From contig NZ_JAJSAP010000001.1 in assembly GCF_021729035.1 (NCBI RefSeq), positions 62,001-126,000 of the forward strand: 64,000 bases of DNA. The letters run 5' to 3'. Shown here in pieces: positions 1 to 10,372 of this stretch. The DNA comes from Microbulbifer sediminum. GTDB lineage: Bacteria > Pseudomonadota > Gammaproteobacteria > Pseudomonadales > Cellvibrionaceae. A program made the translations under genes and the position numbers. Within the stretch, counting starts at the first letter, position 1. Every line of letters begins with the position of its first letter. The notes under the pieces are model-generated. The model did no database searches. It was given only the letters and a program-made list of their open reading frames with translations, and was not told the DNA's origin.

Positions 1-1880
1 CCAATCTCAACGACAATGTGCCGGAAGGATATCGCGGCATGGAACGCTTCGCGGCACGCCACCAGGTGGTAGACGACCTGGATGAGCTGGGCCTGCTGGA
101 AAAAGTGGAGCCGCACACGCTGAAAGTGCCGCGCGGCGACCGTTCCGGCGTGGTGATCGAACCCTGGCTCACCGACCAGTGGTATGTGCGCACCCAGCCC
201 CTGGCCGATGAGGCCATCAAGGCAGTGGAAGACAACCGTGTCAACTTTGTCCCTAAAAATTACGAGAACATGTATTTTTCGTGGATGCGGGACATTCAGG
301 ACTGGTGCATTTCCCGCCAACTGTGGTGGGGTCACCGTATCCCGGCCTGGTATGACAACGACGGCAACGTCTACGTGGGCCGCAATGAAAAGGAGGTTCG
401 TGAAAAGCACGAGCTGGGCGATATCGAGTTGCGCCAGGATGACGACGTGCTCGACACCTGGTTCTCCTCCGGCCTGTGGACTTTCGGCACACTGGGCTGG
501 CCTGAGGACACCGAGGAGTTGAAAACCTTCCACCCCACCTCGGTACTGGTAACCGGCTTTGACATCATCTTCTTCTGGGTAGCCCGGATGATGATGCTGA
601 CCCTCTATTTCAAAAAGGAGGTCCCTTTCCATACCGTGTATGTACACGGCCTGGTGCGGGACAGCCACGGCCAGAAGATGTCCAAGTCCAAGGGTAATGT
701 GCTTGACCCCATCGACCTGATCGACGGCATCGACCTGGAAAGCCTGGTGCAGAAACGTACTACCGGCATGATGCAGCCACACCTGCGCGACAAAATCGAG
801 AAGCAGACCCGCAAGGAATTCCCGGAGGGTATCGCCGCTTACGGTACCGACGCGCTGCGTTACACCTACTATTCCCTGGCCTCCACCGGCCGCGACATCA
901 AGTTTGATGTGGGCCGTATCGAGGGCTTCCGGAACTTCTGCAACAAGATCTGGAACGCATCCCGTTATGTGTTGCAGAACTGCGAAGGCTATGACTGCGG
1001 CCAGGACAACAGCGGTGACTTTGAACTGTCACTGGCCGATCGCTGGATCATTTCGCAGCTGCAGCGCACCGAGCGGACCGTGCGCGAGGCACTGGATGCC
1101 TACCGGCTCGACCTTGCGTCCCAGGCGCTGTATGACTTCACCTGGGGCGAATACTGCAGCTGGTACCTGGAGCTGTCGAAGCCGGTGCTCTGGGACGATT
1201 CCGCTTCCGGGGCGGTGAAGAAAGGCACGCGCCGCACACTGATCCGTGTGTTGGAGACCATCCTGCGCCTCGCGCACCCGCTGATGCCGTTTATCACTGA
1301 GGAAATCTGGCAGCGGGTGAAGGGCCTGGCGGGCAAAAGCGGCGAAACCATCATGCTCCAGCCCTACCCCGAAGCGGATGAAAACCGTATCGACAGTGAG
1401 GCTGAAGCGGCCATCGCTGCCCTCAAGCAGGTAATCGAGGGTGTGCGCAATATCCGCGGCGAGATGAATATCTCCCCGGCCAAGAAAGTCCCGCTCATCC
1501 TCCGCGGCGGTACGGAGGCGGACCGGGAACGCCTGGACAGGGCCCATGCACTCCTGTCAAAGCTGGCCAGCCTGGAATCCATCAGCTGGATCAATACTGG
1601 CGAGGCGGCACCGGCATCCGCCACCGCCCTGGCCGGCGACATCGAGCTGCTTGTCCCCATGGCGGGCCTGATTGATGTGGCAGCGGAGAGCGCACGCCTG
1701 CAAAAGGAAATCGACAAGCTTGTGAAGGAACTCCAGCGCGTTGAGGGCAAACTGAACAATCCCAAGTTTGTCGACAAGGCTCCGGCAGCTGTGGTCGACA
1801 AGGAGCGCGGCAAGCTTGAGGAAATGCAGGGCGCACGCCGGCGCCTGGAGCAACAGCTTGAGGAAATCAGCAAGCTCTGA
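1..1880 (+). CDS. valS: Valyl-tRNA synthetase, C-terminal part (5' end outside window)
   Basis: Charges tRNA-Val with valine in the cytoplasm. The reading frame is open from the first bases (codons in phase from position 3, reading [12 protein letters not shown]), so the N-terminal Rossmann half with the HIGH motif lies upstream of the window. The KMSKS catalytic loop is encoded at 675-689. It is followed by the anticodon-binding helical domain and a Lys/Glu-rich C-terminal coiled-coil arm that ends LEEISKL. About 625 residues are present of the roughly 950 usual for the family. An intrinsic terminator follows 13 bases after the stop, so the gene ends its transcription unit. Identification is secure; only the start is missing. 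Confidence 0.97.
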   Translation, partial: NLNDNVPEGYRGMERFAARHQVVDDLDELGLLEKVEPHTLKVPRGDRSGVVIEPWLTDQWYVRTQPLADEAIKAVEDNRVNFVPKNYENMYFSWMRDIQDWCISRQLWWGHRIPAWYDNDGNVYVGRNEKEVREKHELGDIELRQDDDVLDTWFSSGLWTFGTLGWPEDTEELKTFHPTSVLVTGFDIIFFWVARMMMLTLYFKKEVPFHTVYVHGLVRDSHGQKMSKSKGNVLDPIDLIDGIDLESLVQKRTTGMMQPHLRDKIEKQTRKEFPEGIAAYGTDALRYTYYSLASTGRDIKFDVGRIEGFRNFCNKIWNASRYVLQNCEGYDCGQDNSGDFELSLADRWIISQLQRTERTVREALDAYRLDLASQALYDFTWGEYCSWYLELSKPVLWDDSASGAVKKGTRRTLIRVLETILRLAHPLMPFITEEIWQRVKGLAGKSGETIMLQPYPEADENRIDSEAEAAIAALKQVIEGVRNIRGEMNISPAKKVPLILRGGTEADRERLDRAHALLSKLASLESISWINTGEAAPASATALAGDIELLVPMAGLIDVAAESARLQKEIDKLVKELQRVEGKLNNPKFVDKAPAAVVDKERGKLEEMQGARRRLEQQLEEISKL

Positions 1881-1893
1881 CCCACACCAGAAT

Positions 1894-1921
1894 AACGGCG
1901 CCACCTGGCGCCGTTTTCTTT
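1894..1921 (+). terminator. Intrinsic terminator of valS
   Basis: A perfect 7-bp stem (CGGCGCC/GGCGCCG, arms 1896-1902 and 1907-1913) has a 4-nt loop. It is extended by AA/TT pairs and followed by a T-rich tract. It lies 13 bases after the valS stop codon. Confidence 0.9.
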
Positions 1922-2603
1922 TCTGCCGGTCTCCTTCCCCTACCGACGCATCCAGGAACCTGCTGGTCATGTTCCGTTGTAGCCCAGCGCTGCCCCGCCC
2001 GGTCCGGCCCGGCCCGGCCCGGCACCTGACAATTACCTTTTTTCCGGTCGGAACATATTTCCTGTAACGCCCTGCAGGAACAGGGTAGCCATCGTCTTTT
2101 TTCTTTCCCGCACCCCGGACCCGGAAACCGGCTGCGTGCCGTCGGCAACGATGTAATATCACCGCCAACAGAGGGCCACGAATAGCGTACTTGCGCGCAT
2201 TGCCTGAGATGGATACCGGCTCATTTGATCGCTCTTGTAAGGCCGGAGTTGGTACGGGGAAATTCAGGGATTGGGCGAGGGGGCGAGAGATGTCACCTAA
2301 ATTTACAGAATACAAATGTATAAGAAACAAAAACCTGATAATCAATCGTTCCAGCCATTTACTGGCGCTCTTCCTCTCCAGCATTTATATAACTGGCAGC
2401 GCTGAAAAAAAACGGCGACGACTGGCGCCGTATCAGTTGGAGACCCCGGAAACAAACAATAATGGGCCCCGGAATCCGGCACCGAATTGCCGCACGCAGC
2501 GTACTTTTCCACTTGTCTCCGAGGTTGCGCAGTAGTCACCAGGTGGTTTCAGCGATGAACCGCGGGCGAGTTTGTGCCCGCACGAGTAACGGGGAGAATT
2601 CAG
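1922..2603. other. Long intergenic region between valS and nuoA
   Basis: About 680 bases with no convincing gene. It holds four perfect copies of the 5-mer CCGGC at 2004-2023, an AT-rich stretch around 2290-2390, and an intrinsic terminator pointing leftwards at 2403-2431. The promoter of the nuo operon should lie in the right-hand part, but I cannot point to a convincing -35/-10 pair. Short open frames here (for example 2191-2535 +) have no recognisable protein character. Confidence 0.6.
2403..2431 (-). terminator. Orphan intrinsic terminator on the - strand
   Basis: Read on the - strand there is a GC-rich stem (ACGGCG/CGCCGT, arms 2426-2431 and 2412-2417) followed by eight T residues (complement of 2404-2411). 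No - strand gene lies to its right, because the next gene is nuoA on the + strand. It may end a short unannotated RNA antisense to the nuo leader, or it may be a relic. Its stem resembles that of the valS terminator. Confidence 0.55.
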
Positions 2604-3035
2604 TTGAACCCTGCAGAGCAGACCGACCCACAAATCTGGACACTATTCGTTTACGGCCTGGCCGTTGTTGCCCTGATCGGCGTCATGCTCGGTCTTTCCC
2701 ATGTCCTCGGGCAGAGACGCCGGGACAACGCCACCGACGAGCCCTATGAATCCGGTATCGTCTCTCAGGGCAGCGCGCGCCTGCGTATTTCCGTGTCCTA
2801 CTACATGGTTGCCATCCTTTTCATCGTGTTCGACCTGGAAGCCATTTACCTGTTCAGCTGGGCCATCGCCTTCCGGGAAACCGGTATTACCGGTTTTATC
2901 GAAGCTGCGATATTCATCCTGATCCTTGCCGTGGGCCTGCTATACCTCTGGCGACTGGGCGCACTGGACTGGGGCGGTAAACAACTGAGCCTCCAGCAGC
3001 GGGAACTACCGGAAGAGCCCACAACCAACGGCTGA
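2604..3035 (+). CDS. nuoA: NADH-quinone oxidoreductase subunit A
   Basis: Small membrane subunit of respiratory complex I at the junction of the peripheral and membrane arms. The 143-residue product has three hydrophobic segments and the family signature YESGIVSQGSARLRISVSYY. TTG at 2604 is preferred as the start because GGGGAG stands 7 bases upstream and the protein then begins NPAEQTDPQIW. An in-frame GTG at 2574 would add ten residues without a good ribosome-binding site. It is the first gene of the nuoA-N operon. NuoB starts 9 bases after its stop. Confidence 0.93.
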   Translation: MNPAEQTDPQIWTLFVYGLAVVALIGVMLGLSHVLGQRRRDNATDEPYESGIVSQGSARLRISVSYYMVAILFIVFDLEAIYLFSWAIAFRETGITGFIEAAIFILILAVGLLYLWRLGALDWGGKQLSLQQRELPEEPTTNG

Positions 3036-3044
3036 GGAAAGGCT

Positions 3045-3701
3045 ATGCGTTGGAAGCTGACCCAAGCACAACAGAACAGTGACCTGATCGCCGCGGATAC
3101 CGGCCGTACCGAGAGCGAGCTGCTGTCAGAGGAGATCAACAGAAATGTTCTCCTCACCCGCCTTGAGGACCTGGTGGCCTGGGGCCGCGCCAACTCCCTG
3201 TGGCCATTTAATTTCGGACTCTCCTGCTGTTATGTGGAGATGGCCACAGCCTTTACCAGCCGCCACGATATTTCCCGCTTTGGTTCCGAGGTGATCCGTG
3301 CAACTCCGCGCCAGGCCGACCTGATCGTGATATCCGGTACCGTGTTCATCAAGATGGCACCGGTAATCCAGCGCCTTTACGAGCAGATGATGGAACCCCG
3401 CTGGGTAATTTCCATGGGCTCCTGTGCCAACTCCGGCGGCATGTACGACATTTACAGTGTCGTGCAGGGTGTCGACCGCTTCCTTCCGGTGGACGTCTAT
3501 GTGCCCGGCTGCCCACCGCGGCCGGAAGCACTGATGCAGGGGCTGACACTGTTGCAGGAATCCATCAAGACACAGCGGCGCTCGGTCAGCTGGCTGATTG
3601 ATGAACAGGGACCGCGCCCCGCCCCAAGGCCCAGCCAGCGGGATATCCATCGCGAAGAGCGCATGCGCGCGGAAAAGCTGAGGTCACCGGATACCGTCTG
3701 A
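3045..3701 (+). CDS. nuoB: NADH-quinone oxidoreductase subunit B
   Basis: Carries the terminal iron-sulfur cluster N2, which passes electrons to quinone. The 218-residue product contains the N2 ligand motifs: the tandem cysteines in [10 protein letters not shown], the cysteine in GSCANSGG and the one in [12 protein letters not shown] charged C-terminal tail ([10 protein letters not shown]) follows the conserved core. An ATG start is preceded by GAGGAAAG. An 89-base gap separates it from nuoCD, one of the larger gaps inside the operon. Confidence 0.97.
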   Translation: MRWKLTQAQQNSDLIAADTGRTESELLSEEINRNVLLTRLEDLVAWGRANSLWPFNFGLSCCYVEMATAFTSRHDISRFGSEVIRATPRQADLIVISGTVFIKMAPVIQRLYEQMMEPRWVISMGSCANSGGMYDIYSVVQGVDRFLPVDVYVPGCPPRPEALMQGLTLLQESIKTQRRSVSWLIDEQGPRPAPRPSQRDIHREERMRAEKLRSPDTV

Positions 3702-3790
3702 ACCGCCTGCAGCGCCACCGGGTTCAACTGGTCGGGGAAAGAAGCTCCTTGCCACGAGGGCACGGAAAACGATAACAACAGAGAGACCGT

Positions 3791-5596
3791 ATGGACGGCG
3801 TAATAGCAAAAAGCGTTCACCGGGCCAGCCCTTATCGGGAGGCGGCGAAGGCATTTGTCGCCGACCTGGAGCGTGAACACCGCCTGCACAGCTATTGGCT
3901 GCAACCGGACTGCCCCGACCTGCCCACACTCTGGGTGGGCCAGGAAAACCTGTTACCGTTCCTGCGTTTCCTGAAGCAGGAAATCTCCCGCCCCTTCAGT
4001 ATGCTCTACGATCTCAGCGCGATCGACGAGCGCCAGCGCCGCCATCGCGGTGACGGTGGAAGCCGGCAGCCGGAAAGTGATTTCACCGTCGTCTACCACC
4101 TGCTCTCTTTCTCTCGTGACCTGTTTATCCGGGTAAAGCTCGCACTACCCGAATCGCGGCTGTCCGCCCCGTCGGTTTCATCAATCTGGGCCAATGCCAA
4201 CTGGTATGAACGCGAGGCCTGGGACCTGTTCGGGATTGAGTTTGCCGGCCACCCCAACCTGCGGCGCATCATGATGCCGCAAACCTGGGAAGGGCATCCA
4301 TTGCGCAAGGACCACCACGCGCGAGCCACCGAAGTGGAACCCTTTGCCCTGTCTGCAGAGAAGCAGCGCCGTGAGCAGGAAGCGTTGCTTTTCAAGCCCG
4401 AGGAGTGGGGCATGGCCCGGGCCAGCGACAGTTCAGAATTCATGTTCCTTAACCTCGGGCCCAACCACCCGAGCGTTCACGGTGTTTTCCGCGTGGCCCT
4501 GCAACTCGATGGGGAAAAGATCATCGATGCGGTACCGGATATCGGTTACCACCACCGCGGTGCCGAGAAAATGGCCGAGCGCCAGGCGTGGCATACCTAT
4601 GTTCCCTATACCGACCGCATCGACTACCTCGGCGGGGTGATGAATAACCTGCCCTATGTGCTGGCACTGGAGCAGCTCGCCGGTATCGAGGTCCCGCCAC
4701 GGGCGCAGGTAATACGGGTGATGATGTGCGAACTGTTCCGCATCGCCAGTCACCTGGTGTTCTACGGCACCTTTGCCCAGGACGTTGGGCAGATGTCCCC
4801 GGTGTTCTACATGTTTGTCGATCGGGAAAAGCTGTTTGGCATCGTCGAGGCGATCACCGGTGGACGCATGCACCCCGCCTGGTTCCGCATCGGCGGCGTG
4901 GCCCAGGACCTGCCCGAGGGCTGGGACAAAATGATCCGCGAGTTTCTCGATTACATGCCCGCCCGCCTGCGCGAGTATGACGGCATGGTGATCGACAACA
5001 AGCTGTTGCAGAAGCGCACCCGGGGTATCGGCGTCTATGACCGCGCAGAGGCATTGGAATGGGGCATTACCGGTCCGGGACTGCGTGCCACAGGATACGA
5101 GTGGGACCTGCGCAAGCAGCGGCCCTACTGCGGCTATGACCAGTTTGAATTCGACATCCCCACCTTCGACGGCGGTGACTGCTTCGACCGTTGCCGCGTG
5201 CGCGTGGAGGAGATACGCCAGAGCCTGCGCATCATCCGGCAGTGCCTCGACAACATGCCCGGCGGCGCCTACAAGTCCGATCACCGGCTCACCACGCCGC
5301 CGGTCAAGGGGCGGACCATGCAGGATATCGAGACCCTGATCCAGCATTTTGTGAATAACAGCTGGGGCCCGGTGATGCCGGTCGGGGAAACCTGCTTCCC
5401 GGTGGAAGCCACCAAGGGGATTAACAGTTACCAGATTATCAGCGACGGTGGCACCAATGCCTACCGTACGAGAATAAGAACGCCCTCGTTTCCGCACCTG
5501 CAGATGATTCCGCTGATATCCCGTGGGCTGCTGGTAGCGGACCTGATTGCCATTATCGCCAGCATCGATTTTGTGATGGCGGATGTCGATCGTTAG
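3791..5596 (+). CDS. nuoCD: NADH-quinone oxidoreductase, fused subunits C and D
   Basis: A single 601-residue protein combines the 30-kDa NuoC domain (about residues 1-195, with [20 protein letters not shown]) and the 49-kDa NuoD domain (about 215-601, beginning [15 protein letters not shown]). NuoD lines the quinone pocket next to cluster N2. The motif [16 protein letters not shown] is present and the C-terminus ends FVMADVDR as usual. The C-D fusion is typical of gammaproteobacterial operons such as that of E. coli. The ATG start has only a weak GAGAGA upstream. Confidence 0.97.
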   Translation: MDGVIAKSVHRASPYREAAKAFVADLEREHRLHSYWLQPDCPDLPTLWVGQENLLPFLRFLKQEISRPFSMLYDLSAIDERQRRHRGDGGSRQPESDFTVVYHLLSFSRDLFIRVKLALPESRLSAPSVSSIWANANWYEREAWDLFGIEFAGHPNLRRIMMPQTWEGHPLRKDHHARATEVEPFALSAEKQRREQEALLFKPEEWGMARASDSSEFMFLNLGPNHPSVHGVFRVALQLDGEKIIDAVPDIGYHHRGAEKMAERQAWHTYVPYTDRIDYLGGVMNNLPYVLALEQLAGIEVPPRAQVIRVMMCELFRIASHLVFYGTFAQDVGQMSPVFYMFVDREKLFGIVEAITGGRMHPAWFRIGGVAQDLPEGWDKMIREFLDYMPARLREYDGMVIDNKLLQKRTRGIGVYDRAEALEWGITGPGLRATGYEWDLRKQRPYCGYDQFEFDIPTFDGGDCFDRCRVRVEEIRQSLRIIRQCLDNMPGGAYKSDHRLTTPPVKGRTMQDIETLIQHFVNNSWGPVMPVGETCFPVEATKGINSYQIISDGGTNAYRTRIRTPSFPHLQMIPLISRGLLVADLIAIIASIDFVMADVDR

Positions 5597-5616
5597 CGAC
5601 CGGTAGAGGAAACACC

Positions 5617-6183
5617 ATGTCGAGCACCATCGCAGCGGACACAATTGAAGTAATGGAGCAACAAGATACCGACCCTCGCTCTGCAGGGCGCAGCCTTACC
5701 GCAGAAGAAAAGCGTGATATCGATCGCGAGTTCTCTCATTACGAGGACCGGGACTCGGTGGCCCTTGAGGCCCTGCGGGTGGTACAGAAGCACCGCGGCT
5801 GGATTTCCGACGACACCCTGTACGCAATCGCAGATTACCTCGCGGTCTCCCCTACGCAACTGGAGAGTATTGCCACCTGCTACCAGTTGATATTTCGGCA
5901 ACCGGTGGGCAAAGAAGTGATTTTCCTCTGCAAAAGTTCCAGCTGCTGGATCATGGGGTGTGAAAAACTACAACGGCACCTGGAAGAACAACTCGGCATC
6001 CGCCCGGGGCAAACGACTCCGGACGGGATCTTTACCCTGCTGGAAACACCCTGCCTCGGCGATTGCGACAAGGCCCCGGTAATGATGGTGGGTGAGGAGA
6101 TGCACCGCCACATGTCCGCTGACAAGCTGGACGAGTTCATCCTGGAAAAGAAAAAACACCATGCTGACCAATCCGCTGACTAA
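5617..6183 (+). CDS. nuoE: NADH-quinone oxidoreductase subunit E
   Basis: Thioredoxin-fold subunit of the NADH dehydrogenase module, carrying [2Fe-2S] cluster N1a. Its cluster ligands are visible as CKSSSC and CLGDC. At 188 residues it is somewhat longer than the E. coli protein because of an acidic N-terminal extension. Start ATG follows AGAGGAAA. Its 3' end overlaps the start of nuoF by 23 bases, which suggests translational coupling. Confidence 0.96.
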   Translation: MSSTIAADTIEVMEQQDTDPRSAGRSLTAEEKRDIDREFSHYEDRDSVALEALRVVQKHRGWISDDTLYAIADYLAVSPTQLESIATCYQLIFRQPVGKEVIFLCKSSSCWIMGCEKLQRHLEEQLGIRPGQTTPDGIFTLLETPCLGDCDKAPVMMVGEEMHRHMSADKLDEFILEKKKHHADQSAD

Positions 6184-7465
6184 GAATATCGGCACCGAGG
6201 GGATCGCCACCACGCTCGAGCGCTATCTCGAGAACGGTGGTTATCGAGGCTGGCGCAAGGCATTGCAGATGTCGCCGGACGATATCATCAAGACGGTCCA
6301 GGATGCCGGGGTCCGGGGGCGCGGTGGTGCCGGTTTCAATACCGGGCTGAAATGGAGCTTTGTTCCCCGCGACGAAAAAGCCCCACCGACCCGCTACCTA
6401 GTGTGCAATGCCGATGAGATGGAACCGGGTACCTTCAAGGACCGGCTGTTGATGGAGAACGACCCTCACCTGCTGTTGGAGGGCATGGCCATTGCCGCCT
6501 TCGCCATCGGTGCCCGCCGGGCGTATATATTTATCCGCGGTGAATACCACCTGGCTGCTGCTCGCCTGGAGACGGCGATAGAAGAAGCGCGCGCGAGGAA
6601 GCTTGTTGGTACAGAGATTACGAGTACGGACTTCCAGCTGGAATTTCACGTCCATCGCAGTGCCGGCAACTACATCTGCGGTGAGGAAACTGCCCTGATC
6701 AACGCCCTGGAGGGCCAGCGTGCGATACCCCGTGCCAAACCCCCGTTTCCCCAGGTAAGCGGCCTGTGGGGGAAACCTACGGTGGTGAACAATGTCGAGA
6801 CGCTCTGCAATATCCCCCACCTGATCGAACTGGGCGTGGACTGGTACAAAGGCCTGGGGCGCGGCGAGGATGGCGGCACCAAGATCTTCGGGGCCAGTGG
6901 CCGGGTGAAAAATCCTGGTGCCTGGGAGCTGCCGATGGGCACACCAATCCGGGAAATCATCGAGCAGCACGCCGGTGGTATGCAGGACGGGCTCAAGCTG
7001 CGTGGATTCCTGCCAGGTGGGGGCTCGACAGATTTCCTCGGCCCCGACCAGCTGGACCTGCCCATGGACTACGATACCGTGGGCAAGGCAGGCAGCCGCA
7101 TGGGCACCGGGACAATCACCGTGCTTGATGATCAGACCTGCCCGGTGGGGCTGGTGCTCAACCTGACCCGCTTCTTTGCCCGCGAGTCCTGCGGCTGGTG
7201 CACGCCGTGCCGGGATGGACTGCCCTGGGCGGTCAAGCTACTGGCGCGGATCGAGTGCGGTGAAGCGCAGCCCGAAGACCTGGAACTGCTACGGGAGCAG
7301 GCGCAGAGAATGGGCCCGGGCAATACCTTCTGTGCGCTGGCACCCGGCGCTGCGGCACCGATCCTGAGCGCACTGAAGCTCTTTGAGCAGGACTTTAATG
7401 ACCATATTAGCCGCGGCTGCTGCCCCTACGACCTGGAGCGGCAAAACATTCCGCTGGCCGTGTAG
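6161..7465 (+). CDS. nuoF: NADH-quinone oxidoreductase subunit F
   Basis: Binds NADH and FMN and carries [4Fe-4S] cluster N3; this is the entry point of electrons into complex I. The product of 434 residues contains the FMN/NADH glycine-rich motif GRGGAGFNTGLKW, the motif YICGEETAL and the N3 ligand segment ESCGWCTPCRDG. ATG 6161 is chosen because MLTNPLTKN gives the usual family length. An in-frame ATG at 6092 lies deep inside nuoE and would add unrelated residues. Confidence 0.96.
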   Translation: MLTNPLTKNIGTEGIATTLERYLENGGYRGWRKALQMSPDDIIKTVQDAGVRGRGGAGFNTGLKWSFVPRDEKAPPTRYLVCNADEMEPGTFKDRLLMENDPHLLLEGMAIAAFAIGARRAYIFIRGEYHLAAARLETAIEEARARKLVGTEITSTDFQLEFHVHRSAGNYICGEETALINALEGQRAIPRAKPPFPQVSGLWGKPTVVNNVETLCNIPHLIELGVDWYKGLGRGEDGGTKIFGASGRVKNPGAWELPMGTPIREIIEQHAGGMQDGLKLRGFLPGGGSTDFLGPDQLDLPMDYDTVGKAGSRMGTGTITVLDDQTCPVGLVLNLTRFFARESCGWCTPCRDGLPWAVKLLARIECGEAQPEDLELLREQAQRMGPGNTFCALAPGAAAPILSALKLFEQDFNDHISRGCCPYDLERQNIPLAV

Positions 7466-7489
7466 GCCCAAACCGGGGAACTGCAATCC

Positions 7490-10372
7490 ATGCCAACCAT
7501 AACCATAGACGGCAGGCAGTATGAGGTGGAAGAGGGCCAGAACCTGCTGGCCAGTTGCCTGTCACTGGGGCTGAACCTGCCTTATTTCTGCTGGCACCCG
7601 GCCATGGGGTCGGTCGGCGCCTGCCGCCAGTGCGCGATCATCGAGTACAAGGATAGCGATGATGCGCAGGGCAAGCTGGTGATGGGCTGTATGACGCAGG
7701 TTCGCGACGGCGGAATCTACAGTCTCGACGCCGAGCCGGCACGGGAATTCCGCGGCGCAGTCATCGAGGACCTGATGACCAACCACCCCCACGACTGCCC
7801 CGTCTGTGAGGAGGGGGGAGAATGTCACCTGCAGGACATGACCGAGATGTCCGGGCATACGTATCGGCGCTTTCGCGGCCTGAAGCGTACCCATCGCAAC
7901 CAGTACCTGGGCCCATTCATCAACCACGAAATGAACCGTTGCATAGCCTGTTACCGCTGTGTGCGCTTTTACCGGGATTATGCCGGCGGCGATGACCTGG
8001 AGGCGCTTGGACGCAATAACCAGGTCTATTTCGGGCGCCAGTGTGACGGTAAACTGGAAAGCGGCTTCAGTGGCAACCTGGTCGAAGTGTGCCCCACCGG
8101 TGTTTTTACCGACCAGACCTTCAGTCGCCACTTCGTGCGCAAGTGGGACCTGCAGACAGCGCCGTCGGTATGTGAACACTGCGGTGTGGGCTGTAATACC
8201 GCGCCCGGGGCCCGCATGGATTTCAGCGGTCGCGATGAGAACCTGCGGCGGGTCGTCAACCTCTACAACCGCGACACCAACGGTTACTTTATCTGTGATC
8301 GCGGGCGCTTTGGCTACGAGTATGCCAACAGCGACCTCCGGATCAAGAACGTGCTGATCGCCCGCCGCGAACAGGTCATCGAATCCACCGGCAGGCGCAA
8401 TGACAAGCTGCACCGGGAAATAGAACCGCCGGCGGCCCTGGAGCACCTGGCCACAGTCATCACCGACAGCCAGCGAGGACGTCGCCGCCTGGTCGGTATC
8501 GGTTCACCGCGCACCTCGCTGGAAAACAATTTTGCCCTGCGCCAGCTGGTGGGACCCGGTAATTTCTTTGCCGGCCTGAGCGCCCGAGACCTGGAATTGC
8601 TGCATACCCTGGACCACATCCAGCGTGACCCGAGAATCTCCATTCCGACCATCCCCGAGATCGAGGACGCCGACGTAATACTGGTACTCGATGAGGATAT
8701 CGGCCGCACTGCACCACGGGTCGCACTCGCCCTGCGCCAGGCTGCGCGCAACAACCAGCGCGATCACGCACGGCAACTCGAGATTCCGCTGTGGCAGGAC
8801 GCCTGCGTGCGGCAGTTGCGCGGTGAAAACAACCCGATCTTTGTGCTCGCCTCGAGCGCGCCCGCATCGCTGGAGGATATCGCCCGTGCACAGCGCCTGG
8901 CATCGCCCGCCGCAATCGTAAGCTTTGCCGAACAACTTGCGGCGCGAATCAGCGCCACTGACCAACCCACAACCACAGACGGGGTAGATAGCAGTAGTAC
9001 ACCGCTTCCGGACGCACTGGAGCACCTGCTTGAGGAGGTGGCGGAGACCCTGCTCTCGGCCAGGCGCCCTCTGGTCATTTCCGGCTGTGGCAGCCAGGAA
9101 CCGGATATCCTGGCCGCGGCCGGGCAAGTAGCGGCGGCGCTTGCCGACAGGCACGGGGCCCCCTGTGCCACTTACCTCACCTGCCCGGAAACCAACAGCC
9201 TCGGGCTGGCACAGTTCTTCGGGCCCGGCGAGGGTGGCCTGGAACAATTACTGGAGGAACTGCGCCAGCGCGACTCCGTGGATCCGCCGGTAACGCTGTT
9301 GCTACTGGAGAACGACCTCTACCGGCGCCTGCCGGCCGCGGACGTGGAGTCGCTGTTCGACCGCGCTGCAGAAGTCGTACTGTTCGACTCACTACTGCAA
9401 CCCTGCAGCCGTCGCGCCGACCTGGTATTCCCCGCCTCCGCCACGCCCGAATCCCAGGGAACCCTGGTCAATAGCTCGGGCATGTTGCAACGCCACTATA
9501 TGGTCTACGAGGGCAGTGGCTATATCCAGGAGAGCTGGCGCTGGTTGGTGGACGCGGTCAATGATCCGGCCTGCAGCGATGTGGGGATGGACAGTCCTGC
9601 CGCGCTGTTGCGCCAATGGAAGCACTGCCACGACGTCACCGCGGCGATTGCCGCTGCAGTGTCGTGTTTCCGGGACCTGCCGGAGACCGGCCCCGACGAG
9701 AATTTCCGCATCGAGGGTATGAAGCTCGCCCGGCAGAGCCATCGCGCCAGCGGCCGAACCGCCAACCGCGCCCACTGGCAGGTCGCCGAACAGGCGCCAC
9801 TGACAGACCCCGACTCCCCCTTCAGTTTCACCATGGAGGGCGTGCAGTACGCGGGCGCCACGCCGCTGCAGGCCAATATCTGGTCGCCGGGCTGGAACTC
9901 CAACCAGGCCATCCACAAGTTCCAGCAGGGTGTCGGCGGGCCGCGCCGGGGGCGCGAACCTATCCCACGCCTGCGGCGTGAGCCGACAGCTATACCGGTG
10001 CTGCTGGCGAAACAAAGGGCTGGACAAAAGCCCGGCCAATTCTGTCTGGTCCCCACGTGGCAACTGTTCGGCTCAGGGGAATTGAGCAATTACAGCGATG
10101 CCATTGCCGGGCTTGCCGATGGCCCCTGTGCACAACTCAATACCGCGGATGCCGGCGCGCTGGGCCTGGAACCGGGCGGGCGATTGCAGCTGCGCATGTC
10201 CGGTGCCGAGATCACCCTGCCCGCGTCAGTCTCGGACCGTATCGCCCCGGGGGTAATCGGCATCCCGGTGGGATTGCGGGCGGCACCGGACCTGGGTGCC
10301 ATGCTACCAGCAGCGGCTGAAATCGTGCGCATCGAAAACCCTGAGCCGGTCGAACCGGGAGAGAGCCTATGA
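7490..10372 (+). CDS. nuoG: NADH-quinone oxidoreductase subunit G
   Basis: Large iron-sulfur subunit of the peripheral arm. The N-terminal [2Fe-2S] ferredoxin domain is followed by the HDCPVCEEGGECHLQD segment and CIACYRCVRFYRDY. The set CEHCGVGC plus the later cysteine in YFICDRGRFG indicates that the extra N7 [4Fe-4S] cluster found in E. coli is present. The remainder is a molybdopterin-oxidoreductase-like domain without its cofactor. The protein has 960 residues against about 910 in E. coli; the extra length lies in the C-terminal half. Its stop overlaps the nuoH start by 4 bases (ATGA). Confidence 0.95.
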   Translation: MPTITIDGRQYEVEEGQNLLASCLSLGLNLPYFCWHPAMGSVGACRQCAIIEYKDSDDAQGKLVMGCMTQVRDGGIYSLDAEPAREFRGAVIEDLMTNHPHDCPVCEEGGECHLQDMTEMSGHTYRRFRGLKRTHRNQYLGPFINHEMNRCIACYRCVRFYRDYAGGDDLEALGRNNQVYFGRQCDGKLESGFSGNLVEVCPTGVFTDQTFSRHFVRKWDLQTAPSVCEHCGVGCNTAPGARMDFSGRDENLRRVVNLYNRDTNGYFICDRGRFGYEYANSDLRIKNVLIARREQVIESTGRRNDKLHREIEPPAALEHLATVITDSQRGRRRLVGIGSPRTSLENNFALRQLVGPGNFFAGLSARDLELLHTLDHIQRDPRISIPTIPEIEDADVILVLDEDIGRTAPRVALALRQAARNNQRDHARQLEIPLWQDACVRQLRGENNPIFVLASSAPASLEDIARAQRLASPAAIVSFAEQLAARISATDQPTTTDGVDSSSTPLPDALEHLLEEVAETLLSARRPLVISGCGSQEPDILAAAGQVAAALADRHGAPCATYLTCPETNSLGLAQFFGPGEGGLEQLLEELRQRDSVDPPVTLLLLENDLYRRLPAADVESLFDRAAEVVLFDSLLQPCSRRADLVFPASATPESQGTLVNSSGMLQRHYMVYEGSGYIQESWRWLVDAVNDPACSDVGMDSPAALLRQWKHCHDVTAAIAAAVSCFRDLPETGPDENFRIEGMKLARQSHRASGRTANRAHWQVAEQAPLTDPDSPFSFTMEGVQYAGATPLQANIWSPGWNSNQAIHKFQQGVGGPRRGREPIPRLRREPTAIPVLLAKQRAGQKPGQFCLVPTWQLFGSGELSNYSDAIAGLADGPCAQLNTADAGALGLEPGGRLQLRMSGAEITLPASVSDRIAPGVIGIPVGLRAAPDLGAMLPAAAEIVRIENPEPVEPGESL

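Noticed and set aside
2004-2023. Four CCGGC repeats as a possible functional element
   Set aside because: Short simple repeat with a degenerate fifth copy; most likely slippage in non-coding DNA.
2436-2530. Possible tRNA or other structured RNA from the GGGGCC/GGCCCC-like segments
   Set aside because: No cloverleaf or T-arm consensus on either strand; pairings are short and scattered.
2191-2535. 114-codon open frame in the valS-nuoA gap
   Set aside because: No family resemblance, irregular composition, crosses the AT-rich segment and the orphan terminator stem, and lacks a ribosome-binding site.
4433-5644. 403-codon frame antisense to nuoCD
   Set aside because: Mirror of the strongly conserved NuoD coding sequence; typical high-GC antisense artefact.
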